Source: Heracleum sosnowskyi (Eukaryota; Streptophyta; Magnoliopsida; Apiales; Apiaceae). Taken from it: a stretch of 64,000 nucleotides of DNA. The notes under the pieces were generated by a model that worked only from the letters and a program-made list of their open reading frames with translations, had not been told where the DNA came from and ran no database searches. The translations under genes were made by a program, and so were the position numbers. The stretch is taken from the NCBI GenBank assembly GCA_030848705.1, contig JAUIZM010000012.1:3033001-3097000 (forward strand), given 5' to 3'. This document shows, piece by piece, positions 46,641 through 57,059 of this stretch (within the stretch, counting starts at the first letter, position 1; every line of letters begins with the position of its first letter).

Positions 46641-47092
46641 TTCGAATTTTAACCATTTGAACTTGTATAGAGTATGTCCATTACCCCCAGTTCTTTTATC
46701 ATATAATCATTTATGGTGAAGAACTAAGCAAAGATAGCCATGCATTCAACCTTAATCCATATGTAATTCTTATAGCAAGCACATAAAGAATAGCAAAGCA
46801 TCCAAACGAGAACATCCATATGAACCAAAAATAGAGGTTTCATTAATATTGTAAAATTTGCCAAAATACATGAAATAGGTAGGGTGTGCATACACTACCC
46901 CCCGAGTGTTCAGAGAACAAATAAAGATAAACAATTATGAATTTAAACATATCGTTTTGTAGTTGAGTCAAGCAGCTATAAAGCTGTAGCCTATAACTAT
47001 GAAGCTATACCTAAGCATGGCACTTACAACTAATAAACTGCTTTTATTATTCCTACGCCTGAAAGAGGCCTACAGAAAGAATACCTGATGAT

Positions 47093-48113
47093 TTACTGGT
47101 AATATTTCTTAAGATGTTCACCATTCCATGCCCTTGGAATGAGCTTTCCATCCAGATCCGTGAGATGGTAGGTACCTTCCCATAAGACAGCCTTTATGAG
47201 GTAGGGACCTTCCCAATTTGCACCGAATAAGCCGTGACCATGAACCTTCCTGTTGGGCATCATCCTCCTTAGAACCAAATCGCCAACCTTCAATGGACGA
47301 GCGCGAACCTTGCTGTCAAAGTACTTCCGAGTACGTTGCTGGTATGCAGCTAGCTTCAGTTGCGCAGTAGCTCGAACCTCCTCTACCAAATCCAAGTACA
47401 ATCGATGATTTACCTCATTATTTCCAGGATCATAGTTATCCCTTCTGAATGATCCAGCCCCAATTTCCACGGGCACCATAGCTTCACAGCCGTAAGTTAA
47501 TGACTCTCCTGTAGTGGTTCGTGGTGTTGTGTTATACGACCACAAAACCATAGGGAGTTCCTCAGGCCAGCATCCCTTGCTTTCTTCTAATTTGGTCTTC
47601 AAAGTGTGTTTAATGATCTTGTTGACAGCTTCAGTTTGACCATTACTTTGAGGGTGGTAAACTGTCGTGAAGCCCTTTTGAATCCCAAGATCATCACATA
47701 GCTTTCGACATTCCTTGCTATCAAATTGCTTTCCATTGTCCGAGATCAATTTATATGGAACCCCGAATCTGCACACAACTGCCCGGAAAACAAATTCCTT
47801 TATCTTTGTTGCTGTTATTGTGGCTAGAGGTTCAGCTTCTGCCCATTTGGTAAAGTAATCTACAGCCACCACATCGTATTTCACTCCCCCTTTACCTTTA
47901 GGCAGTTCTCCAATTAAGTCAATTCCCCACACAGCGAAAGGCCAAGGGCTGGTGAGAGGTTTCAATGCAACAGCTGGAGTGCTATTGAAGTTTGCAAACC
48001 TTTGACAACGATCACATGCCTGAGTGAACATATGAGCATCCTTTTGAATTGTGGGCCAATAATATCCTCGACGGAGTATTTTATGTGCCAAAGAGGTTCC
48101 GCCCGAATGATTG
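47093..48113 (-). pseudogene. Gypsy 2 integrase, split by CACTA
   Basis: C-terminal portion of pol, read from 48113 down to the stop at 47093. It starts inside the HHCC zinc finger (CDRCQRF near 48010). The core has WGIDLIGELP (first Asp), KLISDNGKQF (second Asp) and the Glu in NGQTEAVNK, so the DDE triad is intact. The C-terminal GPYLI.. segment with WEGTYHLTDLDG follows, ending EHLKKYYQ. The reading frame and zinc finger continue at 57060 on the other side of the CACTA element; the first His of the finger lies there. The sequence itself is open, so the break is due only to the CACTA insertion and to a stop upstream. Confidence 0.9.
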
Positions 48114-48640
48114 CACTACGCCATAAGTGCTCATATGCAACGCTTTTTTAATGTGGCTGTAGACCAAAAAAGCGTTGCATTCAGCTTCTTTTTCAAAAAT
48201 GCAACACGAAATGGGCGTTGCATCCGCGGGCGTGGCCTTTGATATATAATGCAACACTTTTGGTCATCTACTGCAACGGCGTGAAAGTATTGCATTATAA
48301 GTATACTGCAACACCAAAATCAAGGAAATGCAACACCAATGAGTGTTGCCTTAAACACAGGGCCACTTGCATGCCACGTCAGCAATGGGGCCCACTCAAT
48401 GGCCACGTCAGTACCTGGTCCCACTTGAATGCCACGTCAGCAGTGGGTCCCACGTGTCACGTCAGTAGGGGGCCTCGTGCCACGTCAGCAGTGGGTCCAC
48501 ATGCCTTCAGTAATGCAACGCTTTGCACTAGCTTTTTAAATAGTAATTGTCATGTAATGCAACAGTATATTTACTAATGCAACACCATTTGTAATGTAAT
48601 GCAACAGTATATTCGGAAATGCAACGCTTTAATTAAAATT
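48114..48640. repeat. CACTA left subterminal repeat region
   Basis: At least a dozen copies of AATGCAACRCTTT/AATGCAACA and the reverse complement, at about 48139, 48175, 48199, 48212, 48248, 48307, 48328, 48513, 48557, 48576, 48600 and 48619. In the middle (48355-48500) is a GC-rich tandem array of GCCACGTCAGCAGTGGGTCC units, about five copies. Subterminal motifs of this kind bind the TNPA-class protein in En/Spm; that is family knowledge. Confidence 0.85.
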
Positions 48641-48868
48641 TTGGCCAGAACAGTTTCGTACATAAAAGAAATCCATCCAAAACCATGCAACCAAATATTC
48701 TACATACCGACCGAAGGCACATCCAAACAACAAAACAAAATACCTAAAATATTCATTACAAATTCTTCAAACGTAAGTGCCAACACCAAGCACGTAGGAT
48801 GAAGTAGATAACTTATACGTGCAAACTGACCAAGTTCAGATATTAAGAACATTTACATAATTATATTG

Positions 48869-51800
48869 CTAAAATTCACTGCCGCCTTGAGTCGTAGGAG
48901 TATTATTGTCATCTTGACCACTTGTTGGGGTGGCACTCAAGGGTCCAATATCAAAATTAAGATCTGGATTAGCTTCACGCAGCCTTTTCAACATCAATGA
49001 CATGTTCTCCTGCACTTTTTGGTTCACCTTCGCCTCCAAATCAGCCTCAAGATCTTGTCTTATTTTTGTGGTCAACTCCTGCACATAATTTTCTGTAGGA
49101 GGAGTTGAATTTTTTACACATTTTTTACCTTGCCTTCCCACTAGCCAGTTTTGTCCATGAGTCTTCCCACCAACGACAAGTGCATTTGCTTCAGCAATTT
49201 TCCCTGCATCTACCAGCGCCTGAACCTCCGCCTACAAGGAAGGGGTATACCAATACATGAAACATGAAACATGAAATGAAACTACCATTGTATGATAAAA
49301 AGTACTTACATATTTCACTTCATCCGTATTTGTCTTGTAAGTTCTCCCCGGTTTTCGTTTGTAGGTTTCCAAATAAATCTCAGCATTAGATGGTTTTGCA
49401 AGGTTCGAGTCCTTCTTTCTCTGTCAAGTATTAGGATTAAGTTAAACAAAGGTTTAACCTGCAATCTTAAAATTTTTAAAATCTAACTGCTGCCTATGAA
49501 ATCTAGGACAATAATGTAGAATATAATCCATTTACGAGTACAATACTGTCCAATATTTAATCTTTCAACTCAAAAAGTTTATTAATCTAATTAGTAAATA
49601 CAACAATTTAAAATAATCATGTGGCCAATTTCAAGAACATGGCAACATGAAAATTCAACTCAATCACAAAATGATTAACTTAGACTAAGAGAAACACTTA
49701 CCATCTTTTCTTTAGCTTGTGCATGAGTTTTGGGACCCATGGTATGTATCTCGCTTAATGTCTTACGACGCGCTGCATTATCCTCAGCTAGGGCCAGGAA
49801 ATCAAAAAGAAAATATTATGACTAAAAAAATCATGTGAATTATTATTAATTAAGCACAACAATTTTTTTACATTAAATTATGTGATTATCATTAATAATT
49901 TTTATTAATATTTTTCTATCTGTCACATGAATACTAAATTAGCATAATACAAATTATTATACTTTTTGGTCACATTTTAGCCGTACCTTTACTGATTCAT
50001 CCCCCCAGTAGTTCAACAGCATTTTAAAATCCTCAAGCGGGACTGTTTCGGGCCTATTTTCAATCCTTTCCTGATCAGTTGAATATTTTTTATAATGCGC
50101 CGCTTTAAAACGACACTTGTACTGCTTCCAAGCCTCATTAAGTGTGTGCATGACCCACTTGTGTCCTTCATCAGGAATAACATACCTAGCCTACAATATA
50201 TCAAACATAGTCAAGAAGTAAATTGAATAATTAAAACCAGACATTTATAAAGAAGTTGAACTATAGTTTAAGATGATAGATTTTACCAGAGTATATTCCC
50301 ACATTTGCTTTTTTAACTCGTCAGGAACGACATGCCAATTTATATAAGTAAGAGACACATTATCCTTTGCTAGCGTCCCAAGAAAATTGGTGAACTCATT
50401 TTGGTCATCAGAAATTACTTGACCTTCTTCATTCAAATTAATGACTACTTTTTCTTCAGGACCTCGTGCATGAACCTTACTCAATTTTGACCGTCCTCTA
50501 GGTTTTCTTGGAGCTCGTACTTTAAATACCAGGTTCAAAGAAAATAAATAAAAAATTAATGTATAGCCTTACAAAAACATATAATACACCATAAATTTAC
50601 CTAAGCAGACTGAAGTAATACACACACAAACACACAGTAGACTCAATTGCTTACCAACTCAGAAACCAAAATTAACTAAACAATAAAGGGAAAAAAATTA
50701 CCAGCTTCAATTTCTTCATCTGCAGTTTGTTCCTGGTCTAATTCAGCAACATTTTCCGTTGTTGGAGCTGCAAGATTCGCCTTCTGCTGAGCCCGCATCA
50801 GTAGATAAGCAGCGGCCGAACCAGGAGCGACTGAGCTAGTAGCTTCACAATTGCTTGATTGTTTAAACATTTTGCTACATGTTGGTTTTATCAGTCCTGG
50901 TGGACGATACAAACTTGTCGCTTCCCTGTTAGTGCCAGCTTTCTTTGGTTGTTTCATGGTTGTCTTGGCAGCAAGTGTTGGTTCTTTCTCAATTTCAATG
51001 GCTGCATTGGCTCGCGAACGAGTTCTCGGTCCAGGTAGAGGTTTCTTTGACTTTACACTTTTGATTCGCTACAATTTAATAAAAGGTCAGGATTTTAGTT
51101 TGATTTTTTTTATGTGTATAAAGCGAAGACAATAAGTAGTAAACAAATTACTTTTACATACCTCTGATGAATCAACACTATCATCTTCACCCTCAATTTC
51201 CGGAATATATTCATCGCATCCCTCGGGATCTTTACCTTTTCTTTTCCTATTCTTTACTGCTGCTGTAGCCTCTCTCATACTACTAACTAATGAGGGAACC
51301 CCAAGTGATTTACAAACTACATCATTTTCCTGCATACGCGCAATTCTGCCTAGTTCATACTTCGTCAACACTCGTGGTGGTGGCAACTGCAAGCAGATTA
51401 TACAATGCAATAAAGGAATTACAAAGCAACACTTATTAAACTTTTTAATAAAGAGTTCAAGCAAATGTAATTTTAGCTCAAGTAATTTATTTAATATAAT
51501 AAATAAAATTGTCTAGTTTTTTTTAATTGACCTGTTTTTTTATTCTACTTTCTGCATGAAAACTTTTATTATCACAAATTCAAAGTTCCTATTATCGTTA
51601 TAGTTGAACATCTTTGTCTGAATTCAAACACCCTGCTCCATTCAAATTCTAGAAATACATGAACTGATGCATAAAATGAAATGACAAGTGAAAATTACCT
51701 CGACATCAGCTTCATTCTCTTCGGTATCATCATCTTTTTCATCTTCTAAGTTCAATTTCCTCCTCGCGGTTCCAGTCTCCTTCACGCTGACATCCTGTTT

Positions 51801-52379
51801 ACCATTAATCAAATTAGGCACTGTTGAAAGTGTGTTGCTCTTAGCCAGACGAGGTGACTTCCTTTGCATGAATTTATGTTGCTGCTGCAGTAGATGTGTG
51901 GTAGTAGTTGCGCTTAGGTGGTTTCTTTGCAGAATCTGTAAATACAGTTCGTTAGACACACACATACATATATAAATATACGAGAATGACATCTACATTA
52001 CATGTACATATATACCTTGAATTATGTTTTTTCTTGGACGTATAATTACATGTGGCTGCATTTGACTAACCGGCTCAATGTCTTTGTCAACAGTGTTGTC
52101 AATGTAAAAGTGAACTTCTTCTCCATTATCGCAGCCTTTTGTAAATTCAGAGACATCCTTGTCATCCAACAACAGCTTCCAGCCACCCATCCTCCCCATG
52201 TTGATATATATACCTCCGATTTCAGTGTACTCGAGGTAATCTTTTAAATATTCCATAAGCACACTGTATGAAAATTTGTCGTCATCCACTTCTGGAACTA
52301 GCAAAGATTGTCCACCCACATAAATTGTCTTCTTAAACTCTCCAGAGTGGTGCAGCCTGACTTGCAGAATTTTATCCAT
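48869..52379 (-). CDS. Transposase_24/TNPA-like CACTA protein
   Basis: Nine exons on the minus strand, called by eye: from ATG 52377-52379 to about 52005-52016, then 51935-51699, 51386-51162, 51068-50702, 50519-50287, 50190-49987, 49782-49702, 49420-49310 and 49231-48869. About 730 residues. The N-terminus resembles the PB1-like domain of plant transposon proteins (HHSGEFKKTIYVGGQ). The middle is basic and acidic low-complexity sequence (PRTRSRANAA, KPRGRSKL). The exon at 50190 holds the Transposase_24 (Ptta/En/Spm) signature: EAWKQYKCRFKAAHYKKY and ENRPETVPLEDFKMLLNYW. The C-terminal exon has a coiled coil (YVQELTTKIRQDLEADLEAK). By analogy it binds subterminal repeats and regulates transposition. 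Exons agree in phase except the first boundary, which is uncertain. Confidence 0.75.
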
Positions 52380-52634
52380 CCTGCACAAATCCCTTACATT
52401 AAAACAAGATACATGTGTGCTAAAATAGACAAAAAAAACAAGAATTAACATTATAGATTAAAACAAATGCAGATGACAATAAGAAAGACATTAAATTATA
52501 AAACATAGTGAAGAGTCTAAATTACATTAAACATAGTGAATTACAACTAAAGAAAAAGGTGCCAAATACATCACAAGATCAACAACATATAACACCAAAA
52601 ATAGAGCTATAACAAGCAACAATTTCAGATTGTC

Positions 52635-55408
52635 CTAAGGACCCAATGCAAAAACCTCCAAATCTCTTGAAATATTGTCCTTATTCAGAACTTGTTCTTT
52701 TAACCAGTTCCAAAATTCTTGAGTGTGTGCTCGTTCCCTTTTGTATCTTCGTGGATCTGCAAGACCATCCACGAAAGCTCGATGCTCCCTAAATAATTAT
52801 TAAAGTTAATAATGCAAGAAATGCATATTTTATATTACTAAGTAAAAGAAAATAGGGATTGAAAAACTTACTCGATCAAATTTTCTATTTCTTTATTATC
52901 GGAATTGAACAGAATATAGCGATGCGCTCCCTTCCAATCTGCATCTTTCAATTTGAATATTTTCCCATCTTTATTCTTTTTTGTTCCAATGTGATATTCC
53001 ACGTCTGCTGGACATCCAAAATTAGTTGAAGTGTTTTCTGTTCCTTCGTCAACACTCAAAAATCTTGAACAGAATGTGATGCACTCTTCTGCCAAATAAC
53101 CTTCTGCAATGGAGCCTTCCGGTCTACTTCTATTCCGAACATAAGATTTCAACTTTCCTAAATATCGCTCAATTGGAAACATGCATCTAAGGTGTTGAGG
53201 TCCACCATATTCGATTTCTCTGCATAAATGAATTGGCAGGTGGACCATTATATCGAAGAAAGCTTGGGGAAATATCATTTCAAATTGACAAATTATCTCA
53301 ACAATTTCATTTTGCAGCCTTTTGAGTTCATCCAAGTCAATAACCTTGCTCCATATACCCCTAAGGAATGCACTAAATCTGATCATTGGTAACGCAACCT
53401 CGGGTTTTAATGTTTTCTTCACAGCAAATTGCAACAAATAGTGAAGTATGAAATGAGCGTCGTGGCTCTTATATCCGACTACCTTTCTCTCTTTTACGTG
53501 CACGTATCGACTAACATTCGAGGCACAACCGTAGGGCAGTTTTGCATTCTTCAATACAGAGCAAAAGATCTCTTTCTCCTTATTGGTCATGTCAAATATT
53601 GCTGCTCTAATTTCAAGATGTTGTCCATCAGCACATTTAACAGGATGAAGGGACCTTCTGATGCCCGAATCTTGTAAATCTAAACGAGCATTTATGTGGT
53701 CCTTTGACTTGCCACCTATATTAAGTAATGTACCTAATATTTTGTCGCATATGTTCTTCTCTATGTGCATTGCATCCAAGTTATGTCGAAGTGGATTATG
53801 ACACCAATATGGCAACTCAAATAATATTGACTTTTTTTTGAAAGGGCTATCACTTTTACCCGTTTTCTTGGTCTTATCCCCAAACTGATTTTTGTACCCC
53901 TGCAGTAACTGTTCAACATCTGTTCCTGATAATATTTCTGGACAGCTCCCCATTTCAATTTCCCCATTGAATCTCCTCTTATCCAGCCTCCACTTGTGCG
54001 TCGGATCAAGAAACTTTCTATGGTTCATGTAGCACATTTTTTTGCTATGTTTCAAATAATTCGAAGAAGTTTCATAATGGCATACGGGACATGCTAGTTT
54101 CCCCTTCGTGCTCCAACCTGACAACATAGCATACCCCGGAAAATCGCTAATGGTCCACAATGCCCTTGCACGTAGAGTAAAATTTTGATCAGTCCCGGCA
54201 TCATATGTTTCGACGCCAACATTCCATAATTCTTTCAATTCTGCAATCAAAGGCTGCATATATATGTCAATATTGTTTTTGGGAGAATTTGGACCGGATA
54301 TTAATGTTGAAAGAATCAAATTCTCTTGTTTCATACATAACCAAGGTGGAAGGTTGTAGTTTACCAACACAATTGGCCATGTACTATGACTTAAATTCAT
54401 TGAACGATATGGATTAAATCCATCAGATGCTATACCCAATCTAACATTTCGATTTTCCGATGAAAAATCAGGATATCGAGCATCCATCTCCTTCCAAGCT
54501 TTAGCATCAGCCGGATGTCTTAGTTTTCCGTCTTGTGTTCGTCCCATTGCGTGCCATCTCATAAGTTTAGAAAATTCTTTGCACATAAACATCCTTTGCA
54601 ACCTTGGTCTAAGTGGAAAGTACCTCAAAACATTTGCCGGTACTTTGTGAATCAACTTCGGTGGATCATCATCGCCAGCGATGCCTTTCTTTTCTTTTAC
54701 AACCCACCTCGAAACGCCACAAGTGTCACAAACCTCTTTATCTTTATTTTCTGCCCAATATAACATGCAACTGTTTGGGCAAGCATGTATTTTCTGGTAA
54801 TCTAGACCTAAATCCCTAATGACACTCTTTGCAACGTTGAAAGATGAAGGCAGGTGGGCTTGGGGAAAAGCTTCTTTTATCAGCTTTAGTAATTCCCCAA
54901 ACGCAGACTCACTAATTCCATAAACACACTTTAAATGATAAAGCCTGATCATGAAACTTAGTCGAGAAAATGTAGTGCAACCAGGATACAATGGTTGTTT
55001 TCCTTCTTTAAAATGTTGATAAAATTTCTTAGCCTCTGGATTTCGTTCATCTTCAAATCCCCCTAGATCTTGAAAATTGTTAACCGTACATCTGAACATC
55101 GCATCTAAATTATCTTGAAAATCCATCCCCGTTTCACAATCCATGAACTCATCAGCACCTCTTAATTTCGTCTGTGAAACCTCACAAATCCAGTCGGCAT
55201 GTAGTGGAGAAGGGCCATTGCAAACAAGATGATCGTATATGACATCTTGACAATACCAATTACGTTCTGTACATATTTTGCAAGGGCACTTCATTTCGTC
55301 GCCTACTCTATAAATGGGAAAAGCATTTTTTATAAAAGCTTTTATCCCTCTTACATATTCTGCACTGTATCTCGGAAATCCTATCCATAGGTAATACTCT
55401 CCGTCCAT
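52635..55408 (-). CDS. TNP2-like CACTA transposase
   Basis: Two exons: 55408-52872 and 52788-52635, with donor GTAAGT and acceptor ATTTAG, giving 896 residues. The ATG at 55406-55408 is chosen because the frame upstream offers only non-ATG codons. N-terminal Cys/His segment: CPCKICTERNWYCQDVIYDH (transposase-associated domain, residues about 40-60). Then the cysteine pairs CPNSCMLYW and CDTCGVSRW, the transposase_21/TNP2 domain (about residues 270-500, with LGIASDGFNPYRSMN and CPVCHYETSS), DAMHIEKNICDKILGTLL, and the C-terminal DUF4218-like region (DIMVHLPIHLCREIEYGGPQ, ERYLGKLKSYVRNRSRPEGS). No stop or shift is visible and the length is normal, so it looks functional. It catalyses excision and integration in the nucleus, in concert with the Transposase_24 protein encoded downstream. 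Confidence 0.9.
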
Positions 55409-56472
55409 TACCACAATGCAGCGAAGTAATACTAAAGTTCTATCCTGTAAGGTTTAAACATATTAAAGTGCATTCGCTGACTAACATATAACATATTATA
55501 GTTTAATAATTGTACTATAAATTATTAAATATTATCTATATGGACAAGCAGTATGCAACCTAACAAGTTTTACAATTCAGAGTTTGATCCAGTTAGTTAA
55601 GCTTAAAAACCTTAATATAAGGGTTCAATTATTAAAATCCGACATTATAATAGAAGATAACGTATGATAACACATACTCTACATCTACAGCAAACATTGA
55701 AACCCCCATAACTTGTCACTCTGTCAGTTACATTTTATAGATGTTTACTAAAATGCATACTTTTAATCAGCAACAAAAATGCATTCTTGCAATCGAGTAA
55801 ATCATGGCAGAAAAGTTGCTAGTACGGGCACACCTATAAACGAGGTACTTAATGACCGGTGCAGACTTCCAAAATTACACAAAACTATAATCAATCATAT
55901 CACAAGCTCATAAAAGTATCTCGAATAATACAAAACTAACTCAACAAATACATGTATTTATCATTTTATCAGCTAAATATGAGTTTTCAATCACACATTA
56001 TCATGGAAGTCGGATAGGGCATACTCAAACAATAGCACAATTTTAAAATTTTAAAATATTTAGCAATTCCTCTCTTGCTTTTGAGAAAAGAAAACAATAT
56101 ATAGCATAATTTCTCAATAGCTTTGTGCCAAAATCAGATATTATTAGTTAATATCTCACTTGAACAACTAATAATCACAAAAAAAATACGAATAATTACA
56201 AACCCCAAACAGTAAATCAGAAACAATAAACATTTGAACATTTGAATAAAAAACCCCAAACATTTGAATTACAAACCTGAGAATGGAAGCCCCAAAGTTA
56301 AAGCCCTAATTGAATCCGAGAATAAAAGCCCCAAAGTTAAAGCCCTAATTCAATCCGACAATGAAATCTCCAAAGGCCAAAGCTGAAGCCCTAATTGAAC
56401 CCGAAGAAACCCCTAATTAAACCCGAATAAACCCCTAATCTGAACGGAGAAATGTTTATCTAACCCTAATTG

Positions 56473-56529
<57 letters not shown>

Positions 56530-56869
56530 GTTTGTCGAGAGAATGTGTTTTGGGGGGAATGTGTTTTGGGGGAGTTGTTAAGGGGGGGAAAAATCCGCCC
56601 AATAATTTCATCTCGGGAGTAGTGTGCTGTACTGCTTATCATATATATTTTTATTTTTTATTTTTCTAATTTTGTCATTTTTAATTTTATAAAATTTAAT
56701 TAGAAAAAAATAAGAATATGATAAATATTTATACAGAACAAATGTAAAAATAATTTCGATTTTAATATATATTATTTTTCAAACTTTAAAGTAAAAAAAA
56801 GATTTAAATTTGAAGACATTGTATATATTTTGATAATATGTATATTTTTCATAATTCTAGAAATAATGT
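55409..56869 (-). promoter_or_regulatory. CACTA upstream region of TNP2 with (GA)n tract
   Basis: No coding sequence. Includes a 50-bp GA run at 56477-56526 ((CT)n on the transposase strand) and four to five direct repeats around AGCCCTAATTGAAYCCGA at 56290-56440. The combination of a CT-rich tract and CCCTAA-type motifs is common in plant 5' leaders, so the transcript start is probably near 56450-56600. Not proven. Confidence 0.5.
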
Positions 56870-57059
56870 AGTATAATGCAACGCTTTTTAATGGTGTTGC
56901 ACGTCATAACACTAGCATTCACTTTGCAACGGTACATTCACATGAAATGCAATGCTTTTTGAGTAGTGTTGCAGAAGACCAAAACTAAGCATAGCTTTTA
57001 CAACGCTTTGCTTGCAACCCTCACAAAAAGCATTGCATATGAGCACTTATGGCGTAGTG
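56870..57059. repeat. CACTA right subterminal repeat region
   Basis: Several TGCAACGCTTT-type motifs in both orientations at about 56877, 56900, 56933, 56947, 56966, 57001 and 57030, then the terminal inverted repeat ending GGCGTAGTG. Shorter and without the GC-rich array of the left end. Confidence 0.85.

Larger units (their letters stand above)
45349..47092. other. Gypsy 2 spacer between antisense ORF and integrase
   Basis: Convergent intergenic region: the antisense ORF ends at its left edge and integrase at its right edge. No ORF. It holds two tandem repeat arrays, annotated separately. Confidence 0.6.
48114..57059 (-). mobile_element. Complete CACTA (En/Spm-like) transposon
   Basis: 8946 bp. 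Both ends start CACTACGCCATAAGTGCTCA when read inward; the inverted repeat spans about 35 bp with one mismatch. A 3-bp target duplication, TTG, lies at 48111-48113 and 57060-57062. Subterminal arrays of TGCAACGCTTT-type motifs sit at both ends. It encodes a TNP2-like transposase and a Transposase_24/TNPA-like protein, both on the minus strand. No stop or frameshift was found in either, so it may be autonomous. Inserted in the integrase zinc finger of Gypsy 2. Confidence 0.95.

Noticed and set aside
56390..56470. Telomeric repeat (CCCTAAA)n
   Set aside because: CCCTAATT and CCCTAA occur singly within longer direct repeats; no tandem TTTAGGG array.
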